Assembly: GCF_022879575.1 (NCBI RefSeq)
Contig: NZ_CP084260.1
Location: 2,356,001-2,420,000 of the forward strand
Length of the DNA stretch: 64,000 nt
Reading direction: 5' to 3'
Source: Caballeronia sp. SL2Y3
GTDB lineage: Bacteria; Pseudomonadota; Gammaproteobacteria; Burkholderiales; Burkholderiaceae
In this document: one piece after another, positions 51,523 to 61,816 of the stretch
Position numbering within the stretch: position 1 is the first letter of the stretch
Layout: each line of letters starts with the position of its first letter
Position numbers and translations under genes: made by a program
Notes under the pieces: generated by a model
Told to the model about the DNA's origin: nothing
The model's input: only the letters and a program-made list of their open reading frames with translations
Database searches by the model: none

Positions 51523-53352
51523 TCAAACCGCCTGCGTCCGCTTCTCCAGCCACGCCTTCGCCGCGCCCTCGACATGCGGCGACACGCGCCGGCGCACCGT
51601 CTCGTGATACGCGTTGAGCCACGCGCGCTCGTCTTCACGCAAGAGCGACAAGTCGATGCAGCGCGTGTCGATCGGGCACAGCGTCAGGGTTTCGAACGAG
51701 AGGAAATCGCCGAATTCGGTTTTCCCCGCGCTCTGGTTCAGCACCAGATTTTCGATGCGGATGCCCCACTTGCCCGGCCGATAGATGCCCGGCTCGATCG
51801 ACGTGATCATGCCCTCTTCCATGGCCGTCCACGGCTCGGCGGGCGCGTAGTGCGAGATGACCTGCGGACCCTCGTGCACGTTCAGGAAGTATCCGACGCC
51901 GTGGCCCGTGCCGTGGCCGTAGTCCGCGCCCGCTTCCCAGATCGGCGCGCGGGCGATGGAATCGAGCATCGGCGAGCGAATGCCGCGCGGAAAGCGCGCG
52001 CGCGAAAGCGCAATCGTGCCTTTGAGCACCGTCGTGAAATCGCGCTTGTGCTCGGGCGTGATCTCGCCCACGGGCACGACGCGCGTAATGTCCGTCGTGC
52101 CGCTTACATACTGACCGCCGGAATCGATCAGCAGCAGTCCGTTGCCTTCGATCACCGAATGCGACGCCTCCGTCGCGCGGTAGTGCGGCATCGCGCCGTT
52201 CGCGTTGAAGCCCGCGATCGTGCCGAAGCTCAGTGTGACGAAGCCCGGCCGCCGTGCGCGCGCCGCCGTAAGCTTCTCGTCGATGGTCAGTTCCGTAATG
52301 CGCTCGCGGCCCAGCGCGTCTTCGAACCACGCGAAGAATTCGGCGAGCGCCGCGCCGTCCTGCTCCATGGTCGCGCGGATATGCTCGGCCTCCGCCGCCG
52401 TCTTGCGCGACTTCGCGAACGTCGACGGGTTCACCGCCTCGACGATCTTCACCGCCGACGGCACCTTCTCCAGCAAGCCGTGCGTGATGCGGCGCGGATC
52501 GACGAGCAGCGTCGATCCGGCCGGCAGCGAAGCGAGCGCCTGCATTGCGTCCGCGTACGGGGCGACGCGCACGTTGTCGCGGGCGAGCGTCGCTTTCAGC
52601 GCGTCGGGAATCTTGCCGTCGGCGACGAAGAGCGTGGCGTCGTCCAGACCGACGAGCGCGTGCGCGACGAACACCGGGTTGTAGCTGACATCCGCGCCGC
52701 GCAGATTGAAGAGCCACGCGAGGTCGTCGAGCGTCGAGACGAAATGCCACTGCGCGCCCTTCGCCCGCATGGCTTCGCGGACGTGCGCCAGTTTCTCGGC
52801 GCGGCCGACGCTCGCGTGCGGCGCGGCGTGTTCGTAGACGGGCGCATCCGGCAGGCCGGGACGCTCGGGCCAGACGGATTCGAGCACGTCCACGTCCGTG
52901 CGCAGCGCGATGCCGCGCGCCGTCACCGCGTCGGCCAGCGCGCGCGCCGCCGCCACGCCGAGCACCGCGCCATCCACCGCGACGACGCCGCCCGACGGCA
53001 CGTTCTCCGCGAGCCATTCGACGTGCGGCGCGGTCTGCTGCCCGCCCATCATCTTCATCAGCGCGATGCCGGTGCCGGCCAGTTGCGCTTCCGCCTGCGT
53101 CCAGTAGCGGCTATCGACCCATACGCCCGCGAAGTCTTTCGTCACGACGAGCGTTCCCACCGAGCCTGTGAAGCCCGACAGCCATTGGCGGCCCTGCCAA
53201 CGCTCGGGCAAATATTCGGAAAGGTGCGGATCGGCGGACGGAACGAGAACGGCGTCGATGCGCTCCGCTGCCATCCTGCTGCGCAGCGTGTTCACGCGCG
53301 CGGCGAATGTCGAGGGATCGGGAACAGCGGAATGTGCGATGCGGTCGTTCAT
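51523..53352 (-). CDS. pepP: Xaa-Pro aminopeptidase (aminopeptidase P, long three-domain form)
   Basis: Peptidase M24B of 609 aa that removes N-terminal residues preceding proline. Two creatinase-like N-terminal domains (about 1-310) precede the pita-bread catalytic domain. Metal ligands are seen in LLIDSGGQYVSGTTDITR (two Asp), GHGTGHGVGYFLNVHE (His), SIEPGIY (Glu) and GIRIENLV (Glu). The length matches the eukaryotic-type cytosolic APP1 form rather than the 440-aa E. coli PepP. Shine-Dalgarno AGGTGA precedes the ATG. The symbol is used in the broad sense. Confidence 0.9.
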   Translation of the reverse strand: MNDRIAHSAVPDPSTFAARVNTLRSRMAAERIDAVLVPSADPHLSEYLPERWQGRQWLSGFTGSVGTLVVTKDFAGVWVDSRYWTQAEAQLAGTGIALMKMMGGQQTAPHVEWLAENVPSGGVVAVDGAVLGVAAARALADAVTARGIALRTDVDVLESVWPERPGLPDAPVYEHAAPHASVGRAEKLAHVREAMRAKGAQWHFVSTLDDLAWLFNLRGADVSYNPVFVAHALVGLDDATLFVADGKIPDALKATLARDNVRVAPYADAMQALASLPAGSTLLVDPRRITHGLLEKVPSAVKIVEAVNPSTFAKSRKTAAEAEHIRATMEQDGAALAEFFAWFEDALGRERITELTIDEKLTAARARRPGFVTLSFGTIAGFNANGAMPHYRATEASHSVIEGNGLLLIDSGGQYVSGTTDITRVVPVGEITPEHKRDFTTVLKGTIALSRARFPRGIRSPMLDSIARAPIWEAGADYGHGTGHGVGYFLNVHEGPQVISHYAPAEPWTAMEEGMITSIEPGIYRPGKWGIRIENLVLNQSAGKTEFGDFLSFETLTLCPIDTRCIDLSLLREDERAWLNAYHETVRRRVSPHVEGAAKAWLEKRTQAV

Positions 53353-53392
53353 GAATCACCTGCCGAAAGTGGCGAATAAAGATACGAAAACT

Positions 53393-53665
53393 CTAGCGGC
53401 GCGCGGCCAGCCCGACGGTCGCCGTCACGGCGAGGAGCGCGAACAGCGTGCAGGCGAACCATTCGAGCGTCTCGCCGTCGTGATAGACATCGACGACATT
53501 GCCGAACATGCGCGCGACGACGGTGGCGATGATGCCCGCGACGATTGCGGCCCACACGCGCCCCGCCGCGCCCCGACCGACGCGCCCCGCCCGCCGCAGC
53601 GGATGCAGCCACCAGCCTGCCGCGCCGATGACCGCGCCAAGAAAAACCAAGCCGACCCAGTTCAT
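53393..53665 (-). CDS. Small membrane protein (about three TM segments)
   Basis: 90-aa hydrophobic protein, start MNWVGLVFLGAVIGAAGWW. Hydrophobic stretches at about 4-19, 39-53 and 69-86 are separated by an Arg/Gly-rich loop (RRAGRVGRGAAGR) and an acidic stretch (VDVYHDGETLE). Layout recalls GlsB/YeaQ/YmgE (transglycosylase-associated) proteins, but the match is not firm. It is 40 bp upstream of pepP on the same strand. Function unknown. Confidence 0.7.
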   Translation of the reverse strand: MNWVGLVFLGAVIGAAGWWLHPLRRAGRVGRGAAGRVWAAIVAGIIATVVARMFGNVVDVYHDGETLEWFACTLFALLAVTATVGLAARR

Positions 53666-53948
53666 CGGGACGCTGCTCCAGTGCTCTGAAGAAGTAAAAC
53701 GGCGCGCGGCGCCGGGCGTAAGCGAACGAGTTTAGGGGGCCGGGTTGGCGAAGGCAAGCGCCCGGAAGGCGGCATATCGGTTCAATTTCACAATTTGTTT
53801 CTGCGAATATGCCTAAAAATGAAACGACGCGCGAGTGTTAAACTCCGAAATACGTTTAGCGCCGAGAAGTCAATCGAATAACGTTGATTCGCGGCCTAGC
53901 AATTCTTTCGGTCAAATGTTGTCGCGCTGAAAGCCGAGGCATTTCTCA

Positions 53949-54782
53949 GTGAAAGGTGTACAAAGCATCGTGAGCCACAACAAACTGATCTCTCTCGGCG
54001 GTCTCGAACTGGTTATGACTTATCGCGGCGCTACGCAAGAGCGGCGCGAGAATCTGCGCGGCGTGCTGCGCCACCTCGACCTCACTTACTGCGACTACGT
54101 GCTCTATCTGATAGAAGCGGACGCCACGCCGACCTTCCACTGGTCGGGTTTCGGTGACGAGAAAATCCGCCATATCTTTATTCACGACGACGGGCCTTTT
54201 CCGAAAGCGAAACTCTGTAATCTCGGCGCGCGTTTATGCACCGGCAATATTATTTGCTTTCACGACGCGGATATGATCGCCAATCCGGAATATATGCTGA
54301 TCAGCCTTAATTCGCTGAGAGACGGAACAGCGAGCGATGCGTTGTGCCCGTTCCTTCGCGTCATTAATATCACGGGCGATTATCGGAGCAACTTCATCCG
54401 GTCCGGAAACTACGCGGCACTGGAAAAGTACCTCGAATCCGATTTACCGGATGGAATGGAAGTGCTCTACGAAAATACGCCGGGCGCAATCGTGCTGATG
54501 AAGCGGTCCGAATACATGCGCGTGGGCGGTTACGATCCGCGCTTCACCGGCTGGGGCGGCGAAGACGACGACCTGCTCACGCGCGCGACGCGCCTCGGCG
54601 TGCGCTGGCATTCCATTCCCGAATCGCGGGCGGCGTTGTTTCATCTCCATCACGACGCCACTTCGCGCCAGGACGCGATCGCCGCCGCCCAGCGGAATCG
54701 CGAAGCCGCCGCCGAAACGCACGCCATGCCGCTTCCCGAACTCGAAGCGCGCGCCGCCCAACTCGCCCGATATTTCGATTAA
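53949..54782 (+). CDS. Orphan glycosyltransferase (GT2/GT7-C type)
   Basis: 277-aa glycosyltransferase. The N-terminal half resembles GT-A folds and has a DxD metal motif in CFHDADMIANPEYM. The C-terminal GGYDPRFTGWGGEDDDLLTRATRLG is the galactosyltransferase-C (chondroitin-polymerase-like) motif with acceptor and metal contacts. A GTG start at 53949 is used; a second GTG is seven codons in. The gene and its 283-bp upstream region (53666-53948, no other gene) are visibly more A+T-rich than the flanks, and no other polysaccharide gene is near. Acceptor unknown; it may have been acquired. Confidence 0.8.
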   Translation: MKGVQSIVSHNKLISLGGLELVMTYRGATQERRENLRGVLRHLDLTYCDYVLYLIEADATPTFHWSGFGDEKIRHIFIHDDGPFPKAKLCNLGARLCTGNIICFHDADMIANPEYMLISLNSLRDGTASDALCPFLRVINITGDYRSNFIRSGNYAALEKYLESDLPDGMEVLYENTPGAIVLMKRSEYMRVGGYDPRFTGWGGEDDDLLTRATRLGVRWHSIPESRAALFHLHHDATSRQDAIAAAQRNREAAAETHAMPLPELEARAAQLARYFD

Positions 54783-54951
54783 GCGTCCACTGCGGTCGAT
54801 TGTCGCGCCGAACGACGCCGGATTTTCCGCGAGCCCCGCGCCGCCGTCCGCGGTCCGTCCCCGAATGCCGCCTATAAATGAACGAATTCCTAAAACGCTA
54901 TAATATTGGGCTATCTGAAAGGCGAACGGCTTAGGGCCAACGCATAACTAC

Positions 54952-56250
54952 ATGCAGCTCCTCACGATCGGAATCAACCACCACACTGCGCCTGTCGCCT
55001 TGCGCGAACGCGTGGCGTTTCCGCTCGAACAGCTGAAGCCCGCGCTCTCCGCGCTGAAGGACGTCTGGCTCGGCCCGCTCGCGAAGGCGTCGCCCGAAGC
55101 GGCCATTCTGTCCACCTGCAACCGCACCGAACTCTACTGCGCGACGGACGACACCGCCGCGCGCGACGCCGCCATCCAGTGGCTGTCGAAGTATCACAAT
55201 CTGCCGGTCTCGGAACTCGCGCCGCACGTCTACGCGCTGCCGCAGTCCGAAGCCGTGCGCCACGCTTTTCGCGTCGCGTCCGGTCTGGATTCGATGGTGC
55301 TCGGCGAAACGCAGATCGTCGGTCAGATGAAGGACGCCGTGCGCACCGCGTCGGAAGCGGGCGCGCTCGGCACGTATCTGAATCAGCTTTTTCAGCGGAC
55401 GTTCGCGGTCGCGAAGGAAGTGCGCTCGACGACCGAGATCGGCGCGCAATCCGTCTCGATGGCCGCCGCCGCCGTGCGCCTCGCCGAGCGCATCTTCGAA
55501 GATATTTCGAGCCAGCGCGTGCTGTTCATCGGCGCGGGCGAGATGATCGAGCTTTGCGCCACGCACTTCGCGGCGCAAAATCCGCGCGAACTCGTCGTCG
55601 CGAACCGCACCGCCGAACGCGGCGAAAAGCTCGCGGAGCGTTTCAACGGCCGCGCGATTCGGCTCTCCGAGCTGCCCACGCGCATGCACGAGTTCGACAT
55701 CATCGTGTCGTGCACGGCGTCCACGCTGCCGATCATCGGTCTCGGCGCGGTCGAGCGCGCGGTGCGCGCGCGGCGGCATCGGCCCATCTTCATGGTCGAT
55801 CTCGCCGTGCCGCGCGATATCGAGCCGGAAGTCGGCAATCTGCACGACGTGTTCCTCTATACGGTGGATGACCTCGGCGCCATCGTCCGCGAAGGCAATG
55901 CGTCGCGGCAAGCGGCGGTCGCGCAGGCCGAAGCGATCATCGAAACGCGCGTCGCCAATTTCATGCAGTGGCTGGATGCGCGCAGCATCGTGCCGGTCAT
56001 CCGCCACATGCACACGCAGGCCGACGCGCTGCGCCGCGCCGAAGTCGAACGCGCCCGCAAGCTGCTCGCGCGCGGCGACGATCCGGCCGCCGTGCTGGAG
56101 GCGCTGTCGCAATCCCTCACGAACAAGCTCATTCACGGCCCCACGCACGCGCTCAACCGCGCGAGCCGCGAAGAGCGCGACCAGCTCATCGACCTGATGA
56201 GCGGCTTCTACCGCCACGGCGGCGCCGGCAGCGATTCGTCGGACCGTTAG
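54952..56250 (+). CDS. hemA: Glutamyl-tRNA reductase HemA
   Basis: Reduces glutamyl-tRNA(Glu) to glutamate-1-semialdehyde, the first committed step of the C5 haem pathway. 432 aa; the catalytic Cys is at about residue 56 in STCNRTELY, followed by [19 protein letters not shown], the NADPH fold [13 protein letters not shown] and the C-terminal dimerisation helices. It opens a run with prfA and prmC, an arrangement common in proteobacteria. Confidence 0.96.
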   Translation: MQLLTIGINHHTAPVALRERVAFPLEQLKPALSALKDVWLGPLAKASPEAAILSTCNRTELYCATDDTAARDAAIQWLSKYHNLPVSELAPHVYALPQSEAVRHAFRVASGLDSMVLGETQIVGQMKDAVRTASEAGALGTYLNQLFQRTFAVAKEVRSTTEIGAQSVSMAAAAVRLAERIFEDISSQRVLFIGAGEMIELCATHFAAQNPRELVVANRTAERGEKLAERFNGRAIRLSELPTRMHEFDIIVSCTASTLPIIGLGAVERAVRARRHRPIFMVDLAVPRDIEPEVGNLHDVFLYTVDDLGAIVREGNASRQAAVAQAEAIIETRVANFMQWLDARSIVPVIRHMHTQADALRRAEVERARKLLARGDDPAAVLEALSQSLTNKLIHGPTHALNRASREERDQLIDLMSGFYRHGGAGSDSSDR

Positions 56251-56349
56251 CGGCCGTCTCTTTGCTATTCTCAAATGCTCCGCGTCTGATGCGCGGCGGC
56301 TTCTCCGATTGCAGTTTTTCCTGACGCCCGAGCGCGTCATTCTCGCCCG

Positions 56350-57432
56350 ATGAAAACCAGCATGCAAAGCAAGCTCGACCAGCTTGCAAAACGGCAGGTC
56401 GATCTCAACGAACTGCTGAGTCGTGAAGACGTGACGTCCGACATGGACCAGTACCGCAAGCTCACGCGCGAGCACGCGGAAATCAGCCCGATCGTCGAGC
56501 AATATGCGCTCTGGCGTCAGGCGCTCACCGACGAGGCCACCGCGCAGGAACTGCTCGCCGATCCTTCGATGCGCGATTTCGCCGAAGAGGAAATAGGCGA
56601 GGCGCGCGAGCGCATGGCGAAAATCGAAAGCGATCTGCAGACGATGCTGCTGCCGAAGGACCCGAACGACGAACGCAATATCTTCATCGAAATCCGCGCG
56701 GGCACGGGTGGGGATGAATCGGCGCTGTTCGCGGGCGATCTGCTGCGCATGTATTTGCGCTACGCCGAGCGCAATCGCTGGACGGCCGAGACGATGTCCG
56801 AAAGCGTCTCGGATCTCGGCGGCTACAAGGAAGTGATCGTGCGAATCGCGGGACAAGGCGCGTATTCGCGGCTCAAGTTCGAATCGGGCGGGCATCGCGT
56901 GCAGCGCGTCCCGGCGACGGAAACGCAGGGGCGCATCCACACGTCGGCCTGCACGGTCGCGGTCATGCCCGAGGCCGACGAAATCAGCGAAGTCGTCATC
57001 AATCCGGCGGATTTGCGTATCGACACGTTCCGCGCGTCGGGCGCGGGCGGCCAGCACATCAACAAGACGGATTCGGCCGTGCGCGTCACGCACTTGCCGA
57101 CGGGCATCGTCGTCGAATGTCAGGACGACCGCTCGCAGCATAAGAATAAGGATCGCGCGCTGAAGGTGCTCGCCGCGCGCATCAAGGACAAGCAGTATCA
57201 CGAGCAGCACGCGAAGGAAGCCGCGACGCGCAAGAGCCTGATCGGTTCGGGCGACCGCTCGGAGCGCATCCGCACGTACAACTTCCCGCAAGGGCGCATG
57301 ACGGATCACCGCATCAATCTGACGCTCTACAAGCTCGAATACATCATGGACGGCGACCTGGACGAACTGATCGGCGCGCTCGTGTCCGAGCATCAGGCGG
57401 AACTGCTCGCGGCGCTCGGGGAAGCGGAGTGA
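56350..57432 (+). CDS. prfA: Peptide chain release factor 1 (RF1)
   Basis: Recognises UAA and UAG and triggers peptide release. 360 aa; the codon-recognition tripeptide is PAT in [10 protein letters not shown] and the catalytic GGQ in [16 protein letters not shown]. The start [11 protein letters not shown] is taken; an ATG four codons in is possible and neither has a strong Shine-Dalgarno. It overlaps prmC, whose product methylates the GGQ Gln. Confidence 0.96.
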   Translation: MKTSMQSKLDQLAKRQVDLNELLSREDVTSDMDQYRKLTREHAEISPIVEQYALWRQALTDEATAQELLADPSMRDFAEEEIGEARERMAKIESDLQTMLLPKDPNDERNIFIEIRAGTGGDESALFAGDLLRMYLRYAERNRWTAETMSESVSDLGGYKEVIVRIAGQGAYSRLKFESGGHRVQRVPATETQGRIHTSACTVAVMPEADEISEVVINPADLRIDTFRASGAGGQHINKTDSAVRVTHLPTGIVVECQDDRSQHKNKDRALKVLAARIKDKQYHEQHAKEAATRKSLIGSGDRSERIRTYNFPQGRMTDHRINLTLYKLEYIMDGDLDELIGALVSEHQAELLAALGEAE

Positions 57433-58265
57433 CGACCGCGGCGGACTTGCTGCGCGCCTCGCCGCTGCCGGCGCTGGAGACGCGCGTGCTGCTCACGCAT
57501 GTGCTCGGCTGGCGGCGCACGGAACTGATCACGCGCGACGCCGAAACGCTCGATGCGACGGCCGTCGCGCAGTTCCACGCGCTCGCGGCGCGGCGCGGCG
57601 CGGGCGAACCGATCGCGCAACTGACCGGCAAGCGCGAATTTTTCGGCCTCGATTTCGACGTGACGCCCGACGTGCTGATTCCGCGTCCGGAAACCGAATT
57701 GCTCGTCGAAACGGCGCTCGACGCCATCGCCGGGACGCCGAATGCCCGCGTGCTCGATCTCGGCACCGGAACCGGCGCCATCGCCATCGCGATCGCCCAC
57801 GCGCGGCCCGATGCGCGCGTCTTCGCCGTGGACCGCTCGCCCGCCGCGCTCGCTGTCGCCCGGCGCAATGCCGATCGGCTGCTCGATTCGGCTCGCGCGG
57901 GCGGCGCGCTCACGTTCATCGAAAGCGACTGGACCGCGAACGTCGATGCATCGCTGCGCTTCGATGCGATCGTCAGTAATCCGCCGTATATCGCGTGCGA
58001 CGATCCGCATCTCGCCCAAGGCGACCTGCGCTTCGAGCCGCGCGGCGCACTCACCGACGAGGCCGACGGGCTTTCGGCGATCCGCGTTATCGTCGAGACG
58101 GCGCCTTTGCTGCTCGCGCCGACCGGCGCGCTGTGGATCGAGCACGGCTACGATCAGGCCGACGCCGTGCGCCAGTTGCTGTCCGCGCGCGGCTTCACCG
58201 CCGTGCGTTCGCTGCGCGATCTCGCGGGCATCGAACGGATCAGCGGCGGCCTTGCGCCGGTCTGA
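57429..58265 (+). CDS. prmC: Release factor glutamine methyltransferase PrmC
   Basis: SAM-dependent N5-glutamine methyltransferase acting on the GGQ motif of RF1 and RF2. 278 aa: N-terminal helical substrate domain, then [16 protein letters not shown] (SAM motif I) and the catalytic NPPY in [12 protein letters not shown]. It begins with GTG overlapping the prfA stop (GTGA), so enzyme and substrate are translationally linked. Confidence 0.95.
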   Translation: MTTAADLLRASPLPALETRVLLTHVLGWRRTELITRDAETLDATAVAQFHALAARRGAGEPIAQLTGKREFFGLDFDVTPDVLIPRPETELLVETALDAIAGTPNARVLDLGTGTGAIAIAIAHARPDARVFAVDRSPAALAVARRNADRLLDSARAGGALTFIESDWTANVDASLRFDAIVSNPPYIACDDPHLAQGDLRFEPRGALTDEADGLSAIRVIVETAPLLLAPTGALWIEHGYDQADAVRQLLSARGFTAVRSLRDLAGIERISGGLAPV

Positions 58266-58328
58266 GCGAGCGCCCGGACAGGCGAAATCCGCTATCATTT
58301 CGAGACTTACCTTCTTCGCAGGAACGCC

Positions 58329-58640
58329 ATGGAAACGCAAGAACGCATCAAGCAGATCGTCGATCAGAACCCGGTCGTCCTTTTCATGAAAGGCACCGCG
58401 CAATTCCCGATGTGCGGCTTCTCGGGCCGCGCCATTCAGGTGCTGAAGGCGTGCGGCGTCGATCAGATCACGACGGTGAATGTTCTCGAAGACGACGCCA
58501 TTCGCCAGGGCATCAAGGAATTCTCCAACTGGCCGACCATTCCGCAGCTTTACGTGAACGGCGAGTTCATCGGCGGGTCGGACATCATGATGGAGATGTA
58601 TCAGTCAGGCGAACTGCAGCAGCTTTTCGCCGCCGCTTAA
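58329..58640 (+). CDS. grxD: Monothiol glutaredoxin GrxD
   Basis: CGFS-type glutaredoxin of 103 aa that carries and transfers [2Fe-2S] clusters with BolA-type partners. The active site is [16 protein letters not shown], Cys about residue 29, with [19 protein letters not shown] as the glutathione-binding region. A gap of 63 bp follows prmC, and ubiX starts about 13 bp downstream. Confidence 0.96.
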   Translation: METQERIKQIVDQNPVVLFMKGTAQFPMCGFSGRAIQVLKACGVDQITTVNVLEDDAIRQGIKEFSNWPTIPQLYVNGEFIGGSDIMMEMYQSGELQQLFAAA

Positions 58641-58653
58641 AGCCGCATTGCAA

Positions 58654-59253
58654 GTGAGTGCGTCCGCTGCCGCCAAGCGACGGCTGATCGTCGCGATGAC
58701 CGGGGCAACGGGCGCCATCTACGGCGTACGTCTGCTCGAGACGCTGCGCCGGCTGGGCGGCGTGGAAACGCATCTGCTCGTGTCGAGCGCGGGCTGGCTC
58801 AACGTCCAGCACGAACTCGATCTCGACAAAGCCGCCGTCAACGCGCTCGCGGACGTCGTGCATAACGTGCGCGATGTCGGCGCGAGCATCGCCTCGGGTT
58901 CCTTTGCGACGGACGGCATGATCGTCGCGCCCTGCTCCATGCGCACGCTCGCGAGCATCGCGCACGGTCTCTCCGACAACCTCGTCACCCGCGCCGCCGA
59001 TGTCGTGCTCAAGGAGCGCCGCCGGCTCGTGCTGCTCGTGCGCGAAACGCCGTTCAATCTCGCGCATCTGCGCAATATGACGGCCGTGACCGAAATGGGC
59101 GGCGTCATTTTTCCGCCGCTTCCGGCGTTCTATCAAAAGCCCGCGAGCATCGACGAAATGGTCGACCACACCGTCGCCCGCGTCATCGACCTCTTCGGCA
59201 TGGCGCAGCCGATCGCTGCCGCGTGGCCGGGCATGGGCGGCGCAAGCGACTGA
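58654..59253 (+). CDS. ubiX: Flavin prenyltransferase UbiX
   Basis: Makes prenylated FMN, the cofactor of the UbiD decarboxylase in ubiquinone synthesis. 199 aa with [47 protein letters not shown] and [13 protein letters not shown]. The start is uncertain: GTG at 58654 is taken, a TTG two codons earlier is equally near grxD. Another ubiquinone gene besides coq7 and the UbiH-like gene, though not linked to them. Confidence 0.93.
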   Translation: MSASAAAKRRLIVAMTGATGAIYGVRLLETLRRLGGVETHLLVSSAGWLNVQHELDLDKAAVNALADVVHNVRDVGASIASGSFATDGMIVAPCSMRTLASIAHGLSDNLVTRAADVVLKERRRLVLLVRETPFNLAHLRNMTAVTEMGGVIFPPLPAFYQKPASIDEMVDHTVARVIDLFGMAQPIAAAWPGMGGASD

Positions 59254-59352
59254 TTGCCAACAGGGCGGACATAATCCGTTGCCCCGGCCGCCGTTTATCT
59301 TCGTTGCGGCTGGCTATACATTGGTGGCATCTCATCCTCCGAGGCTGCTGCC

Positions 59353-60138
59353 ATGAGCCGACTACCGACCGTCTTCATCTCCCACGGCGCGCCGACGCTG
59401 CCGATCGACCCGGCCATGCCATCCGCCGAATTTGCCGCGCTCGCCGCGACGCTGCCGAAGCCTCGCGCGATTCTCGTACTGTCCGCGCACTGGGGCACGG
59501 CGCAACCGGTGGCGAGCGTCGCCTCGCGGCCCGACACCATCCACGATTTCTACGGCTTCCCGCCCGCGCTGTACCAACTGCGCTATCCGGCGCCGGGCGC
59601 GCCGGAGGTTGCGGAACGCGCCGCCGCGTTGCTTGCGGCTCACGGCGTGCCGAGCGCAACGGCGGTCCACGGACTCGACCATGGCGCGTGGGTGCCGTTG
59701 CTGCTGATGTTCCCGGACGCCGACGTGCCCGTCGCGCAGCTTTCCATTCAGCCGCGCCTCGACGCCGCGCATCACTTTCGCGTCGGCCGGGCGCTGCGTG
59801 ATCTGCGCGATGACGGCGTGATGATCGTCGGTTCCGGGCAAATTACGCACAATCTGCGCATGGCGGATTTCGGCGCGCGGCCGGAAGACGCCGATCCGCG
59901 CGTGGTCGAGTTCACCGACTGGTTCGAGTCGCGGCTCGCAGCGCGGGACATCGACGCGCTCATCGACTATCGCGCCCGCGCGCCGCACGCCGCGCTGATG
60001 CATCCGACGGACGAGCATCTGCTGCCTGTCTTCGGCGCCATCGGCGCGGCGGCGGATGATTACGAGCTGCGCATCCAGTCGCTCGGCACGTTCCAGCGCG
60101 CGCTGGCGATGACGAACTACGTTTTCGCGGACGCTTAA
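59353..60138 (+). CDS. DODA-type extradiol ring-cleavage dioxygenase (YgiD-like)
   Basis: LigB-superfamily class III extradiol dioxygenase, 261 aa, acting on catecholic substrates such as DOPA. N-terminal TVFISHGAPTLPID and LVLSAHWGT supply the expected metal His residues, with GLDHGAWVPLLLMFP and GSGQITHNLR further on. The start MSRLPTVFI lies after CTCCGAGGCTG, a moderate Shine-Dalgarno. Monocistronic, ended by the hairpin at 60154. Natural substrate not inferable. Confidence 0.9.
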   Translation: MSRLPTVFISHGAPTLPIDPAMPSAEFAALAATLPKPRAILVLSAHWGTAQPVASVASRPDTIHDFYGFPPALYQLRYPAPGAPEVAERAAALLAAHGVPSATAVHGLDHGAWVPLLLMFPDADVPVAQLSIQPRLDAAHHFRVGRALRDLRDDGVMIVGSGQITHNLRMADFGARPEDADPRVVEFTDWFESRLAARDIDALIDYRARAPHAALMHPTDEHLLPVFGAIGAAADDYELRIQSLGTFQRALAMTNYVFADA

Positions 60139-60153
60139 TCCGGCCCAGAAACG

Positions 60154-60195
60154 ACGAAGCCCGCCTGAGCGTTGGTCCAGGCGGGCTTCGTTTTA
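60154..60195. terminator. Bidirectional terminator between dioxygenase and permease genes
   Basis: A 14-bp stem ACGAAGCCCGCCTG (60154-60167) / CAGGCGGGCTTCGT (60178-60191) is followed by TTTTA on the plus strand. It lies between convergent stops. Confidence 0.9.
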
Positions 60196-60223
60196 CTGCA
60201 GCGGATGACGCTTAGGTGACGCT

Positions 60224-61816
60224 TTAGGCGCCGATTTCGTGCAGGATGTCGTCGCGGCTTTCGCGCTCGTCCAGATAGTCAGAGCGATAACCGCTGTGCA
60301 CGCCCCAGTAGTAATACAGCAGCGACATGACGGCGACCACGGCCATATCCCAGCCATACGGCAACAGGCCGCTGCCGCCGAACTGCTTGCTGCCGATGAG
60401 CGACATCACGGCCATCGACGGCAGATAGCCGATCAGCCACCACGCCGCCTTCAGGTCGCGGCCCCAGCCGGCGAAGCCCGTCTTGCTCTGAAAGTAGAAG
60501 TACACGGGCAAGGCGACCACCATCAGCAGAATGATGTGACCCGTCAGCGGCCACTTCGCCCAGTAAAGCACCAGCGACGCGCACACGAATGCGAACGGCG
60601 CGATCACGCCCATCATCGGCAACTTGAGCGGGCGTTCCAGATCCGGCGCGGAACGGCGCAGCGCCATCAGGCTGATCGGGCCGGTGAGGTACGAAATGAC
60701 CGTCGCCACGGAGATGACCGCCGCCAGCGTGCCCCAGCCGCGGAAGAAGAACATGAAGATGAACGCGACGATGAGGTTGAACCACATGGCCGGACGCGGC
60801 ACGCCGTAGAAGGGATGCACGTTGCCGAACATCTTCGGCATGGTGTTGTTGCGCTCCATCGCGTAGATCATGCGCGTGGTCGTAGCCATGTACGTGGTGC
60901 CGGTGCCGCTCGGGCTCACGAACGCGTCGATATAGAGCAGCACGGCGAGCCAGTTCAGGTTGAGCGCAATCGCCAGCTCCGCGAACGGCGACGCGAAGTG
61001 GAAGTGCTTCCAGCCCTGCATGACGTCGCTCGGATTCACCGCGCCGATGTACGCGATCTGAAGCAGCACGTAGATCACGAGCGCGATCAGAATCGAGCCG
61101 ACCACGGCGAACGGCACGCTGCGCGCGGGGTTGCGCGCTTCGCCGGCCAGATTCACCGGGCTCTGGAAACCGTTGAAGCTGAACACGATGCCGCTCGTCG
61201 CGACCGCCGTCAGCACGGCCGGCCAGCCATAGGGCGCGAAGCTCGACACCGTGCCGAAGTTCTCCGAGTGGAAGCCCGTGAAGATGAGGCCCGCGATGGT
61301 CGCGCCGGGAATCAGGAACTTGAAGATGGTGATGGCCGTGTTCGCCCGCGCGAACACCTTGACGCCCCAGTAGTTCAGCATGAAGTAGACGATGACGAGC
61401 AGCGCGGACAGCGCGAGCCCGCTCGTGGTCAGCGTCTCGTTGACGAAGAGCGCGTGCGCCCAGTCGTACGGCCACGTGCTCATGTACTGAATGGACGCTT
61501 CGGCCTCGATGGGGATCACCGAAACGATGGCGATCCAGTTGGCCCACGCCGCGATGAAGCCGACGAGCGCGCCATGCGAGTAGCGCGCGTAGCGCACCAT
61601 GCCGCCCGATTCCGGAAACATGGCGCCCAGCTCCGCGTACGTCAGCGCAATCGCCAGAATGACGACCGCGCCGATCACCCACGCGCAGATGGCGGCGGGC
61701 CCGGCGATCTGCGACGCTTTCCACGCCCCGAACAGCCAGCCCGAACCGATGATGGATCCCAGGCCGGTCAGCATCAACGCCAACGGCCCGATATTTCTTT
61801 GTATCGAACTCTTCAC
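60224..61816 (-). CDS. APC-superfamily amino-acid permease
   Basis: Inner-membrane transporter of about 530 aa with 12 or more predicted helices. The first helix carries the APC substrate-cation motif GLGSIIGSGWLFG, and the TM6 region reads SGIVFSFNGFQSPVNLAGEARNP. The start is decided by a strong Shine-Dalgarno: GGAGAAG lies 4 nt before GTG at 61816 (VKSSIQRNIG); the longer frame to 61843 would place that Shine-Dalgarno inside the coding sequence. Substrate not inferable; a proton-coupled amino-acid importer is likely by family. Confidence 0.88.
   Translation of the reverse strand: MKSSIQRNIGPLALMLTGLGSIIGSGWLFGAWKASQIAGPAAICAWVIGAVVILAIALTYAELGAMFPESGGMVRYARYSHGALVGFIAAWANWIAIVSVIPIEAEASIQYMSTWPYDWAHALFVNETLTTSGLALSALLVIVYFMLNYWGVKVFARANTAITIFKFLIPGATIAGLIFTGFHSENFGTVSSFAPYGWPAVLTAVATSGIVFSFNGFQSPVNLAGEARNPARSVPFAVVGSILIALVIYVLLQIAYIGAVNPSDVMQGWKHFHFASPFAELAIALNLNWLAVLLYIDAFVSPSGTGTTYMATTTRMIYAMERNNTMPKMFGNVHPFYGVPRPAMWFNLIVAFIFMFFFRGWGTLAAVISVATVISYLTGPISLMALRRSAPDLERPLKLPMMGVIAPFAFVCASLVLYWAKWPLTGHIILLMVVALPVYFYFQSKTGFAGWGRDLKAAWWLIGYLPSMAVMSLIGSKQFGGSGLLPYGWDMAVVAVMSLLYYYWGVHSGYRSDYLDERESRDDILHEIGA

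Noticed and set aside
54931..57393. 820-aa minus-strand open frame opposite hemA-prfA
   Set aside because: Long only because high GC3 on one strand suppresses stops on the other; hemA and prfA are certain.
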